Shown one piece after another: positions 1 to 7,356 of a stretch of DNA of 15,705 bases (within the stretch, counting starts at the first letter, position 1; every line of letters begins with the position of its first letter). The notes under the pieces were generated by a model. It was not told the origin of the DNA. It did no database searches and worked only from the letters and a program-made list of their open reading frames with translations. Both the position numbers and the translations under genes were made by a program. Origin of the DNA: CAYWFP01 sp964457365 (GTDB lineage: Bacteria; Planctomycetota; SZUA-567); assembly GCA_964457365.1 (NCBI GenBank), contig CAYWFP010000091.1, positions 1 through 15,705 on the forward strand, given 5' to 3'.

Positions 1-12
1 GATTTGCTTGCC

Positions 13-261
13 TCACTTCAATGATATGTTGCAGTTTTTTTGCACTGAGCTATAACTTATTGGCGAATCAATATATTCCAGCACACCGAATTGCAACGTT
101 GAGATTTTTCCAGTTGATATCAATACATCAAGAACTCTAGCTGCCCCTAATCCAATTACAAATGAGATAGTACTAGGAAAAACCTCTGTGCCCAAGGTTC
201 TTGCCGCCAACCAGCCAACCAGAAGTATAGCATATGGGGCTTTTGACCAGCGCGAATTCAT
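13..261 (-). CDS. Small two-helix membrane protein, candidate immunity protein for Rhs cassette 1
   Basis: An 82-residue protein that starts 12 nt after the stop codon of the Rhs cassette 1 gene, with a purine-rich AAAGAAG upstream of the ATG, so the two genes are almost certainly co-transcribed. It has two hydrophobic stretches, at about residues 8-24 and 28-48, followed by a polar tail of about 30 residues. I do not recognise a family. In polymorphic toxin systems the gene directly after the toxin tip normally encodes the cognate immunity protein, and that position is the only functional evidence here. A membrane-embedded immunity protein would fit a toxin that attacks the membrane or works from the periplasm, but this is inference. 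The stop codon TGA is at 13-15. Confidence 0.6.
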   Translation of the reverse strand: MNSRWSKAPYAILLVGWLAARTLGTEVFPSTISFVIGLGAARVLDVLISTGKISTLQFGVLEYIDSPISYSSVQKNCNISLK

Positions 262-273
262 ATCGTGTCTTCT

Positions 274-1407
274 TTAATTCATGCCAGGCATGGGACCAGC
301 CATATGCACAACCCCACCTGCGCCAACTTCAACAGACGCACCATAGACCCCCCGCGCCGCTGTAAATTGACTAGAAAAACCTTCTGTATCGAATGTGGGG
401 TAGACTTCTTGCTGCACATTCCCCTGTAATCCATAATAGACTCCAGCAGATCCGCGAACAAACACATAGACACTTCCAGAAAATCCCTCGGGAGGACAAG
501 GCGGCGTATCGACAAGATCAGTGTCAACATGCCAATTTCGTTCACGATAACCAGCAACAGGAGGAGGCGGTATAGTACTGTTCTTATTCTTCACGCCATC
601 TGCATTTCGTTTATTGCGATCTCTCCCAGGACCGTCCCAAGGCTTGCCTTCGCCAGACCAACCCCAAATAATATACGCCTCTAATGACAAACTAACACGA
701 TACCATATTTCTTCAGTTGATGTTTTTGTATTACAACATTTAAATAAATTTCCGCTTAAGGTTAATGTAACCTGAAGCCTTCCTCCCCCCAAGCCAATAG
801 GAATTGGTGTTGGCGTGAGAGGCCAAGAATGATCATAGCCGAGCTGGCTAATAACTAATGACTTTAGATCAAGTTCGCCATATGGGTCAGTTGCCGTGAG
901 AGGGGCATTCAGGACATAGACATAAATATTTACCCCAGCCTGATATTCAATCGGATCTCTTGTCCCAAACCTTCCCAGGCCATTGAAGTTCGTTCTATTG
1001 CGATAATACATCGGCGCTCCGCCCACACCCGAAGCCTCGCGCCCGGTATACGTATATCTCTGCTCCACGCCTTCGTTCGTCCCCAAAGATAGCGGTACGC
1101 CGAAGGCGTCGTGGTCATAATGATTCGTTAGGTCGCCAGCCGAATCAGTTAAGGTACGAACAGAACCTAAGCCATCTTGACTATAATAATAAATTCCAGC
1201 CTGCGGCCCGCCTACTACAGTCATGCTTAGATTCTGGTCAAGGAAGGGGGTAACGTAAAACTTAGTCATGTTGCCGTCTGTGAGATCGGCTAGCACGTTG
1301 TTGCCGTCGTATAGTAACCCTTTGTCACGAGGCGAAACGAGCCCGCTTTGTCTTGAAACGGGGCGGGATGGATGGCCCTTTGTCTGAAATGGAGGGGCGA
1401 AGACCAT
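274..1407 (-). CDS. Orphan Rhs core protein with variable toxin tip (cassette 1)
   Basis: A 377-residue protein. Residues 1-71 are the array-specific leader and the start of the core (YDGNNVLADLTDG), and residues 72-152 are the Rhs-repeat-associated core (IYYYSQDGLGSVRTL, DAFGVP, RYTYTGRE, GRFGTRDP). The conserved part ends at a DPYG junction (174-177), and residues 178-377 are the unique tip. The tip is rich in glycine and likely beta structure, has a CC dipeptide near its start (KCCNTK) and ends in a glycine/methionine-rich tail. I recognise no toxin family in it. The usual N-terminal YD-repeat barrel is absent, so the protein is far shorter than a full Rhs toxin. The ATG matches the start used by the other five cassettes; the Shine-Dalgarno is weak (GTGGGAAA). 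It has its own upstream promoter at 1501-1530 and is followed by its presumed immunity gene. Confidence 0.85.
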   Translation of the reverse strand: MVFAPPFQTKGHPSRPVSRQSGLVSPRDKGLLYDGNNVLADLTDGNMTKFYVTPFLDQNLSMTVVGGPQAGIYYYSQDGLGSVRTLTDSAGDLTNHYDHDAFGVPLSLGTNEGVEQRYTYTGREASGVGGAPMYYRNRTNFNGLGRFGTRDPIEYQAGVNIYVYVLNAPLTATDPYGELDLKSLVISQLGYDHSWPLTPTPIPIGLGGGRLQVTLTLSGNLFKCCNTKTSTEEIWYRVSLSLEAYIIWGWSGEGKPWDGPGRDRNKRNADGVKNKNSTIPPPPVAGYRERNWHVDTDLVDTPPCPPEGFSGSVYVFVRGSAGVYYGLQGNVQQEVYPTFDTEGFSSQFTAARGVYGASVEVGAGGVVHMAGPMPGMN

Positions 1408-1790
1408 ACGGATTTCCCACGCGGGTGGACGGTTCGGATGCCCTGGGCTAGCCCGGCTGCTCAGTCAGGCCCTCTCTCTACTCCTCGATCACCTGCCCCC
1501 ATTATCCCCGATAGCCGGGCTGTGTGTCAAGAGGCTAGAGAAGGCGCGTGGACAGACGGTTGAGCGTGGCGACTGGGCTTGGCTGCTTGGCTGGACTGAT
1601 AGTAGTGTCCACTCGCGTGGCCCTGGCTAGCGGGAGCTTGCCTAGCGTCCTCCTCACTCGGTTGAAAACGGCCGATCTTTCCCTGCCGCCGACCCTTCCT
1701 CTGGTGCAACGCCAGCACCGCGTGACGTTTCGTTTTCAAATTCGCTGCTTCTGCTCCCGAATCGCTGCTGCACGGCTTTACCTCACAGGT
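1408..1790 (-). repeat. Inter-cassette repeat 1 (promoter block plus CACAGGT-type distal block)
   Basis: Intergenic, without a credible gene. The half nearest the Rhs ATG (1408 to about 1570) is shared with all other copies and holds the promoter. The distal block 1645-1790 aligns without gaps to 9999-10144 (both 146 bp) and more loosely to 3379-3487. It ends in TTTACCTCACAGGT at 1777-1790, 20 bp before the stop codon of the neighbouring immunity gene. Unrelated open frames cross it, but none is conserved between copies. Confidence 0.85.
1501..1530 (-). promoter_or_regulatory. Sigma-70-type promoter of Rhs cassette 1
   Basis: Minus-strand -35 TTGACA (1525-1530) and -10 GATAAT (1501-1506) with an 18 bp spacer, 94 nt from the Rhs ATG. 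The element is conserved in all six cassettes. The spacer carries AGCCCGGCT, whose inverted copy lies downstream near 1450. Confidence 0.75.
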
Positions 1791-1810
1791 TGCCCAAGAT
1801 TATGCGCGCA

Positions 1811-2272
1811 TCACGAATCCGCAAAAACACTTACTGGCAGCGCAAGCAAAATAATCCTATTGCTGTCAGAAGACAAAGACAATAACACATCTTGAATCGA
1901 TCTGCCTTCCTCATAACGCTTCGAGACATAGTTTTTATTCTTATCTACCAAAAGACTATATTCAACATACCTATTTTCCGGCAGTCCATCTATAAGTATT
2001 TTAGCCTCATCGAGATTTATTCGTCCTTCAAATACCCCCTTCATGTCAATCGATGGGTTGGCTACCGCAATAAACTCTCTGTCGTCTTTTTTGACATTAT
2101 ATACCCTTAACAAACGTTCCTTGGCTAAGCGATTGTAAAAATCTTCCTCCTCATATTTGTTGATTAATCTAATGTTGATAGGCTTTTGCTCTACAATCTC
2201 TTGTTGAGACAACAACAGCTCAACCGTAGATGCCTTTCTAAGCAGATTAACCTCATCAATATTTTTCATCAT
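1811..2272 (-). CDS. Hypothetical protein, candidate immunity protein for Rhs cassette 2
   Basis: Starting at the ATG at 2272, preceded by a good Shine-Dalgarno (AAGGTGAGG, 5 nt away), this encodes 153 residues. An in-frame TTG at 2299 would add nine residues but has no comparable ribosome site. The Rhs cassette 2 stop lies 42 nt upstream, so the pair is likely one transcript. The protein is charged and soluble-looking, with several predicted helical stretches (for example around LLRKASTVELLLSQQEI) and a hydrophobic C-terminal strand (ILLALPVSVFADS). I recognise no domain. The immunity role is inferred only from position. The gene ends 20 bp from the CACAGGT junction of repeat 1. Confidence 0.65.
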   Translation of the reverse strand: MMKNIDEVNLLRKASTVELLLSQQEIVEQKPINIRLINKYEEEDFYNRLAKERLLRVYNVKKDDREFIAVANPSIDMKGVFEGRINLDEAKILIDGLPENRYVEYSLLVDKNKNYVSKRYEEGRSIQDVLLSLSSDSNRIILLALPVSVFADS

Positions 2273-2314
2273 AAGCCTCACCTTTATATTGCAACTCAAC
2301 CGAGTAGCCGCTAA

Positions 2315-3172
2315 TCACCCTTGGATCCAACAGTCTGGGGCCAGTCCACGGCTTATAGTATATATAAGGCATGCACTGGCCTCAAAGCATGCGACCTGCG
2401 TGCGATGCGATCTGTCTTTATAAACACAACAAGCTCGGTACTTTCCAGTCGGATCGCAATAAATTACCGGTGAGCTTGACGAATAAACGTATACGTTTGC
2501 ATCGGAATTCGTAAGAGACGATGTAAGCGCACTATAATTGCCTGCCATACCATTAAAATATCGAATTATATTCAGATTTTTAAACGAAATCGAATCCTTG
2601 CTGAAGTCCAAATCATTGATGCGCTGAAGGTACAAGGAATCATGCCTATCTTCAGGGATTTGTAGTCGCGCTGAATAAGTCAAACTCGGCATACAACCAG
2701 AGCCAGTATACCCTGCCGGATCCCTTCTCCCAAACCTCCCCAACTCCGCCTCATAAGTCCGATACCGATAATACATCGGCCCACCGGCCACACCACTAGC
2801 CTCACGCCCGGTGTACGTATACCTCTGCTCAACACTTTCCGACGTCGTCGTAGGTAGCGGCACGCCGAAGGCGTCGTAATCATAGTGGTTAGCTAGATTG
2901 CCAGAAGAGTTAGTTAAAGTTCTGACAGAACCTAACCCATCCTGACTATAATAATAAATGCCAGCGTCCGGCCCGCCCACGACAGTCATGCTAACATTCT
3001 GGTCCAGGAAAGGCGTAACATAAAACTTAGTCATGTTGCCGTCGGTGAGATCGGCTATTACGTTGTCGCCATCGTATAGTAACCCTTGGTCTCGAACAAA
3101 ATCGCATGGCATCTGTCTTGAAACAGAGGGGGTAGGCAACCGCTTTGTCTGAATTGGAGGGGCGTACACCAT
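2315..3172 (-). CDS. Orphan Rhs core protein with very short cysteine-rich tip (cassette 2)
   Basis: A 285-residue protein with the same leader and core as its neighbours (YDGDNVIADLTDG, YYYSQDGLGSVRTL, YDYDAFGVP, RYTYTGRE, GRFGRRDP to residue 152). It differs in two ways. First, about 70 extra residues (roughly 155-225) separate RDP from NVYVY, where most copies have about ten. Second, after the DPTG junction (240-243) only 42 residues remain, with five cysteines (ACC at the start, then ACFEASAC and DCW). That is short for an enzymatic toxin domain. The tip may be a truncated toxin, a small disulphide or metal-binding peptide toxin, or the 70-residue insert may be the active part. The leader is closest to cassette 5 (SRQMPCDFVRDQG). 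Its own promoter is at 3267-3296. Confidence 0.82.
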   Translation of the reverse strand: MVYAPPIQTKRLPTPSVSRQMPCDFVRDQGLLYDGDNVIADLTDGNMTKFYVTPFLDQNVSMTVVGGPDAGIYYYSQDGLGSVRTLTNSSGNLANHYDYDAFGVPLPTTTSESVEQRYTYTGREASGVAGGPMYYRYRTYEAELGRFGRRDPAGYTGSGCMPSLTYSARLQIPEDRHDSLYLQRINDLDFSKDSISFKNLNIIRYFNGMAGNYSALTSSLTNSDANVYVYSSSSPVIYCDPTGKYRACCVYKDRSHRTQVACFEASACLIYTISRGLAPDCWIQG

Positions 3173-3487
3173 ACGGCTGTTTCCACGCGGGTGGACGGTT
3201 CGGATGCCCTGGGCTAGCCCGGCTGACTCGGCCAGCCCTCTCTCTACTCCTCGATCACCTACACGTATTATCCCCGATAGCCGGGCTGTGTGTCAAGAGG
3301 CAAGACCCGGCGCGTGGACAGGCGGTTGAGATTGGTGGCGGCCCTTGCTCTGACTACTCGCTCTCCTCGCCATCCCTTCCGTCCGCCGCCTTCTTCTGGC
3401 GCAACGCCAGTGCCGAATGACGTTTTCGCTTTTAAAATTCGCTGCTTCCATTCCTAAATTCCGGCCGTACAGATTTACCTCACAGGT
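3173..3487 (-). repeat. Inter-cassette repeat 2
   Basis: Shares the promoter-containing half (3173 to about 3330) with every other copy. The distal half 3379-3487 is a more diverged relative of 1645-1790 and 9999-10144. It ends in TTTACCTCACAGGT (3474-3487), only 6 bp before the stop codon of the neighbouring immunity gene. I see no gene in it. Confidence 0.85.
3267..3296 (-). promoter_or_regulatory. Sigma-70-type promoter of Rhs cassette 2
   Basis: -35 TTGACA (3291-3296), 18 bp spacer, -10 GATAAT (3267-3272), 95 nt before the Rhs ATG. Identical in layout to the other five copies. Confidence 0.75.
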
Positions 3488-3493
3488 CGACAC

Positions 3494-3970
3494 TTATTTA
3501 TTCCAAATTAGATTTATGCTTTTATCACAAGGGTAAATCACAGCACCTCTACGAAAGACGATTTTAGAGCCGCCTTCACACCATATTTCTCCATCAGGCA
3601 AACCGTTACAATTTCCTTTTAACTGCGCAAGTATCTCGCCAGATTCATCCCAAGTATCTACGTTGTCAATATCAAAGTTCTTGAGATAATATTTGACATC
3701 ACGATTACACATACAAGCCCTACAATTAATATTACAAGCATCCATATTCCTAGCCACTGAAGATATAGCTTTCCAGAGTGATATTGTTGCTGAAATTCTC
3801 CACTCGTCAGTCAGTTGTGCACCTACTAATATAGTAAGACCCAAAGCGCCATTCTCTTTGTCAAGCTTTTCGGCTACGACATAACACCAATCTGTCGGCA
3901 CTTCTGCTAACGCGCAAATCCAAAAGTTATAATATTCCGAAAAATTTGTAATATATACACAACTAGCCAT
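3494..3970 (-). CDS. Cysteine-rich hypothetical protein, candidate immunity protein for Rhs cassette 3
   Basis: A 158-residue protein whose ATG is 20 nt after the Rhs cassette 3 stop and is preceded by AAAGGA at 6 nt, so the start is well supported and the two genes form an operon. It has ten cysteines, four of them clustered at residues 79-88 (CNINCRACMC), with further ones at 121, 131 and 148. This could be a metal site or a set of disulphides. No membrane helix or signal peptide is evident. I recognise no family; the immunity role follows from position only. Its stop codon lies 6 bp from the CACAGGT junction, the tightest spacing of the soluble examples in the array. Confidence 0.65.
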   Translation of the reverse strand: MASCVYITNFSEYYNFWICALAEVPTDWCYVVAEKLDKENGALGLTILVGAQLTDEWRISATISLWKAISSVARNMDACNINCRACMCNRDVKYYLKNFDIDNVDTWDESGEILAQLKGNCNGLPDGEIWCEGGSKIVFRRGAVIYPCDKSINLIWNK

Positions 3971-3990
3971 TGTTAATCCTTTATATTCTT

Positions 3991-5373
3991 CTATTTGCCC
4001 CCAGGCGTTGTCGCTGTAACTGATATTGGGGAAACTGGCATGGGGTCTGGCCCCGTTAAAAATTCTGGTAAATTGGGATTTAATGGATTGTATGGCTCCG
4101 GGAAGACATTGCCGCTTTTTATTGCTTTATTAACTGTGATCTCGTAAACACAACAGTTGTTTGGATTATTATTTATTGCGCGCGCGCTTCGGGAAAAAGG
4201 CCCCATGCTTTTTGCAAGCCTGCTCCATGTTAACCCCTTTATATCTCCATAACGAAATAAAAATTGATAGGGCCTAAGTGTACAAAATTTTGATGGACTC
4301 ACATGTACATAGGAATCTGAGGCAATGCGATTACCTATTGTCTCTCCAATGGTAGCTTGGGATGTTGATAGCCCTCTTCCTCCTTGAATAGGACCCTTTG
4401 GTGTTCTTAGGGTTCGTAACCCACGTAACCCTCTTACGGTAGCGTACGCGCCAATCTGCAAAACACCAATAGAGCCTAATGTCTCCGAAAGCTCGTCTGT
4501 TGTTATCGCGCCATTAGCCCAGGCATAAACGGCTTCGCCTTCTCCCCATATGCCAGCTGAAGCAAAATTCAGTAATGTACGCCCAACATGCCATTTCCGA
4601 CTGATAACTCCCGAATCGTAAGCTCGCCACGTTTGGCTCATGTACTCATAATCTTCTGATACTTCCCCAAATCCATATGTGAAATTCATGCTGACAAAAT
4701 TAATATCGTCAGCAATAACATTAACTGTCTCATTATAGAATTTGTATAAACCTCGACCAATATTAATTCCACCTTGCCCTAAACCTAAAACAAATGACTT
4801 GGATAACTCGAAGTAGTCCTCGCAGGCTTCGCCACTAAACGGTTCTTTATAAAAATTCGGCCGATTACTCACATAGTCATAAAGATGCGCGAACTCCCTA
4901 TGTATGCCATAGCCCCAGGGATTTCGGTTGTTCATCCGGCCAATACCGGCCATATAACCCCGATACCGATAATACATCGACGCTCCGCCCACACCCGAGG
5001 CCTCACGCCCGGTGTAGGTATACCGCTGCGCAACAGTTTCCGACGTCGTCACAGGTAGCGGCACGCCGAAGGCGTCGTAATCATAATGGTTAGCTATATT
5101 GCCAGAAGAGTTAGTTAAGGTTCTGACAGAACCTAAGCCATCTTGCGAATAATAATAAATGCCGGCTTGCGGCCCGCCCACTACAGTCATGCTTAAATTC
5201 TGATCGAGGAAGGGAGTCACATAGAAGCGTGCCATGCTTCCATTTTGAAGATCACCCACCACGTTATCGCCGTCGTATTGTAACCCTTGATCTCGCGATG
5301 AAACGCGCCCGCTTTGTCCTGAAACAGAGGGGGTAGGCAACCGCTTTGTCTGAATTGGAGAGGCGTACACCAT
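3991..5373 (-). CDS. Orphan Rhs core protein with long tip, EPFS-class junction (cassette 3)
   Basis: At 460 residues this is the longest cassette in the window. The core is as in the other copies to about residue 140, but the end differs: GIGRMNNRNPWGY (143-155) replaces the usual GRFxxRDP, and the junction reads EPFS (177-180) instead of DPxG. Cassette 6 shares both features, so the two form a subclass. The tip (181-460) begins with a long helical, partly hydrophobic stretch with Gly-rich segments. It continues through RGLRGLRTLRTPKGP and ends in a region of about 110 residues (SDSYVHVSPSKFCTLRPY, NNCCVYEITV) that looks like the folded effector domain, followed by a proline-rich tail. An ADP-ribosyltransferase-like fold is possible for that last part, but I cannot support it by motif. 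Confidence 0.83.
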   Translation of the reverse strand: MVYASPIQTKRLPTPSVSGQSGRVSSRDQGLQYDGDNVVGDLQNGSMARFYVTPFLDQNLSMTVVGGPQAGIYYYSQDGLGSVRTLTNSSGNIANHYDYDAFGVPLPVTTSETVAQRYTYTGREASGVGGASMYYRYRGYMAGIGRMNNRNPWGYGIHREFAHLYDYVSNRPNFYKEPFSGEACEDYFELSKSFVLGLGQGGINIGRGLYKFYNETVNVIADDINFVSMNFTYGFGEVSEDYEYMSQTWRAYDSGVISRKWHVGRTLLNFASAGIWGEGEAVYAWANGAITTDELSETLGSIGVLQIGAYATVRGLRGLRTLRTPKGPIQGGRGLSTSQATIGETIGNRIASDSYVHVSPSKFCTLRPYQFLFRYGDIKGLTWSRLAKSMGPFSRSARAINNNPNNCCVYEITVNKAIKSGNVFPEPYNPLNPNLPEFLTGPDPMPVSPISVTATTPGGK

Positions 5374-5716
5374 ACGGCTGTTTCCACGCGGGTGGACGGT
5401 TCGGATGCCCTGGGCTAGCCCGGCTGCTCGGCCAGGCCATTCTACCTGGCTCCTCGATCACCACGCCCATTATCCCCGATAGCCGGGCTGTGTGTCAAGA
5501 GGCAAGACCAGGCGCGTGGACAGGCGGTTGAGCGTGGTGACTGGCCTCCTGTATTCACGCGGCAGGCCTAGCCCTTGCTCTGGCTACTCGCTCTTTTCGC
5601 TATCCCGTCCCTTCGCCTCACGCCCGGCGGACGGTCCGCTCGCGGGTGGCGCGCGGTTACTCGGATGAATCGGATGGCGGGTCGTCTGACCGCAACTTAA
5701 TTGGTGTCTGTCCCTC
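5374..5716 (-). repeat. Inter-cassette repeat 3 (TGTCCCTC-type distal end)
   Basis: The proximal half to about 5545 matches the other copies and contains the promoter. The distal half is not the CACAGGT type. It carries the inverted repeat GCGGACGGTCCGC (5627-5639) and ends in TGTCCCTC (5709-5716), 20 bp before the stop of the next gene. The same inverted repeat and end motif recur at 13783-13795 and 13825-13832. Confidence 0.82.
5469..5498 (-). promoter_or_regulatory. Sigma-70-type promoter of Rhs cassette 3
   Basis: -35 TTGACA (5493-5498), 18 bp spacer, -10 GATAAT (5469-5474), 96 nt before the Rhs ATG. Confidence 0.75.
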
Positions 5717-5735
5717 ATTATTCAGGTCGCGCACG

Positions 5736-5930
5736 TTAAAGCAGCCCCTTAAGAGACTCTTTGTTGACTTTTATGGTCAAAATTCTACCGCAGTCAGCGC
5801 AGACCGTTGTTTCTAAAGCGCAAATGCCTGTTTTAATCCATTTTCTATCTTGAGTTTCTGGCACAAAGGAAACGCCTTCGAGCGTTCCATTCACTACCTC
5901 CGATTCTTTATTGCAAAACTCGCATTTCAT
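5736..5930 (-). CDS. Small zinc-ribbon-like protein, candidate immunity protein for Rhs cassette 4
   Basis: With the ATG at 5930, preceded by GGAGAG at 5 nt, the product is 64 residues. An in-frame TTG at 5945 would add five residues but overlaps the ribosome site. The start is 20 nt after the cassette 4 stop codon. Two CxxC pairs, CEFC at residues 3-6 and CADC at 44-47, suggest a single zinc-ribbon or treble-clef fold, with a further Cys37 close by. No membrane segment is present. Such a small metal-binding protein after an Rhs tip is most simply the immunity protein, perhaps binding or metal-masking a nuclease-like toxin, but that is inference. It could also be an unrelated small zinc protein carried in the module. 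Confidence 0.62.
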   Translation of the reverse strand: MKCEFCNKESEVVNGTLEGVSFVPETQDRKWIKTGICALETTVCADCGRILTIKVNKESLKGLL

Positions 5931-5950
5931 AGCTTCTCTCCTCAACTAAT

Positions 5951-6403
5951 CTACCACGGGAAAGGTATTCTAATGTGCTTTGTTAAATGCAGCCCAACCC
6001 TTATCATTATTTGCAAGTGTGCGCAAGTATGTGGTCCTCCGGCATGTCCTGCGTGGTATGCAATCTTCCCAAGCCATAGATTTCCAACTCCAGTCAGACT
6101 GACCGCGGCGGCGCCACCAGTTCCAATGATTGTCATGCCGCCAAGTTCTGGATGCTCGAACCCCAAATTATACGCGCTGGTATTCCCATAAATTGGCCCA
6201 AGCTTCAATTCTGCATTTATTCCCACAAAGTCTACAACTTCTTGCGCAAAAGAATGCAAAGTTCCAGCAAAAGAATCGGCTGCTTCACCGGAAACAAACG
6301 CTTCCCCAATTGCCTCGGGGAGCTCTATAATTACATTCAATATGTAATCCCAGTCAGGCCATAACCCATATTGATCCCGCAATAGCAATGGATTATTAGA
6401 CAA
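5951..6403 (-). pseudogene. Toxin tip of Rhs cassette 4, separated from its core by a frameshift
   Basis: This frame begins with the last residues of the Rhs core (SNNPLLLRDQYGLWPDW), which in intact copies lie in the same frame as the core. Here they are one frame off from the 6337-7053 gene, so this segment is the displaced 3' part of that gene and not an independent gene. The only initiator at its start is a TTG inside the core-coding sequence, with no ribosome site. The tip of about 130 residues has a Gly/Ala-rich middle and a histidine-dense C-terminus (YHAGHAGGPHTCAHLQ, then LHLTKHIRIPFPW), which resembles the metal or general-base histidine clusters of small nuclease toxins. The family is not identified. 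A single-base loss or a sequencing error would explain the break. Confidence 0.7.
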
Positions 6404-7053
6404 TATACATAATCATGATCGTTTGCAAGACGTACGTTATGTTGTTCTTTTACTAAGCTTTGATGTGCGGCGAATCGAAGATATATGTTTGCAACATCAG
6501 AGAGCCCAATACTATTCCATTTGTTAATGCTATTTATGAAAGCAACACTTTCCAGGCAAGCAGTAGCAAACGGTCGAATTGGCATTTCTTCTGATGCTGG
6601 ATCCCTTCGCCCAAACCTTCCAATCTCATTGAAGGTCATCCGATACCGGTAATACATCGGCCCACCAGATACCCCACTTGTCTCCCGCCCGGTGTAGGTA
6701 TATCTATTCTCAACACTTTCCGACGTCATCACAGCTTGGGGCACGCCGAAGGCGTCATGATCATAATGGTTAGCTAGATTGCCAGAAGAGTTAGTTAGCG
6801 TGCGAACAGAACCTAACCCATCCTGACTATAATAATAAATGCCCGCGTCTGGCCCACACACTACAGTCATGCTTAGATTCTGATCCAGGAAAGGAGTAAC
6901 ATAAAACTTAGATACGTTGCCGTCTGTGAGATCGGCTAGCACGTTGTTGCCGTCGTATTGTAACCCTTGATCTCGCGATGAAACGAGCCCGCTTTGTCTT
7001 GCGGGATGGATGGATGGATGGCCCTTTGTCTGAAATGGAGGGGCGTAGACCAT
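6337..7053 (-). CDS. Orphan Rhs core protein, frameshifted before its tip (cassette 4)
   Basis: Reads as 238 residues. Residues 1-152 are the usual leader and core (YDGNNVLADLTDG, YYYSQDGLGSVRTL, RYTYTGRE, GRFGRRDP). An insert of about 60 residues (155-213) follows, in the same place as the insert of cassette 2. The protein then runs to HDYVY at residues 213-217 and goes out of frame: the remaining residues (CLIIHCYCG...) are nonsense, while SNNPLLLRDQYG continues in another frame at 6403. Adding one base near 6403-6406 would restore YVYVSNNP. One cysteine replaces a conserved glycine (VVCGPDAG, residue 66). Promoter and leader are intact. The gene is either inactivated or carries an assembly error. 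Confidence 0.8.
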   Translation of the reverse strand: MVYAPPFQTKGHPSIHPARQSGLVSSRDQGLQYDGNNVLADLTDGNVSKFYVTPFLDQNLSMTVVCGPDAGIYYYSQDGLGSVRTLTNSSGNLANHYDHDAFGVPQAVMTSESVENRYTYTGRETSGVSGGPMYYRYRMTFNEIGRFGRRDPASEEMPIRPFATACLESVAFINSINKWNSIGLSDVANIYLRFAAHQSLVKEQHNVRLANDHDYVYCLIIHCYCGINMGYGLTGITY

Positions 7054-7351
7054 ACGGCTATCCCACGCGGGTGGACGGTTCGGATGTCCTGGGCTAGCCC
7101 GGCTGCTCAGTCAGCCACTAGCCATACTCTCCTCGATCACCACGCCCATTATCCCCGATAGCCGGGCTGTGTGTCAAGGGGCAAGAGCAGGCGCGTGGAC
7201 AGACGGTTGAGCGTGGCGACTGGCTTGGCTGCTCGGCTGCTTGGCTGGCCTCCTGTGTCCACGCGGGTGGCTCTTGCTGTCTGCTATCCAGGCTAGCCCC
7301 ATCCCTCATCTATCGTGTAGCCTCGTGGCACACATTAAGGCCGCCACAGGT
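7054..7351 (-). repeat. Inter-cassette repeat 4
   Basis: The proximal half (to about 7222) matches the others and contains the promoter. The distal half is shorter and diverged, but still finishes with CACAGGT (7345-7351), 5 bp before the stop codon of the leucine-rich-repeat gene. It also keeps the recurring box GTCCACGCG near 7257. I see no gene in it. Confidence 0.8.
7148..7177 (-). promoter_or_regulatory. Sigma-70-type promoter of Rhs cassette 4
   Basis: -35 TTGACA (7172-7177), 18 bp spacer, -10 GATAAT (7148-7153), 95 nt before the Rhs ATG. Confidence 0.75.
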
Positions 7352-7356
7352 CACAG

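Noticed and set aside
1527..1739. Open frame inside repeat 1, with similar ones in repeats 2, 3 and 5 (for example 3293-3493)
   Set aside because: The frames differ between copies, have no ribosome site and arise from high-GC repeat DNA; the encoded peptides are not conserved.
5264..5470. Possible leader peptide between promoter and Rhs ATG (also near 9714)
   Set aside because: Open in copies 3 and 5 only and disrupted in others; overlaps the Rhs start in another frame without conserved length.
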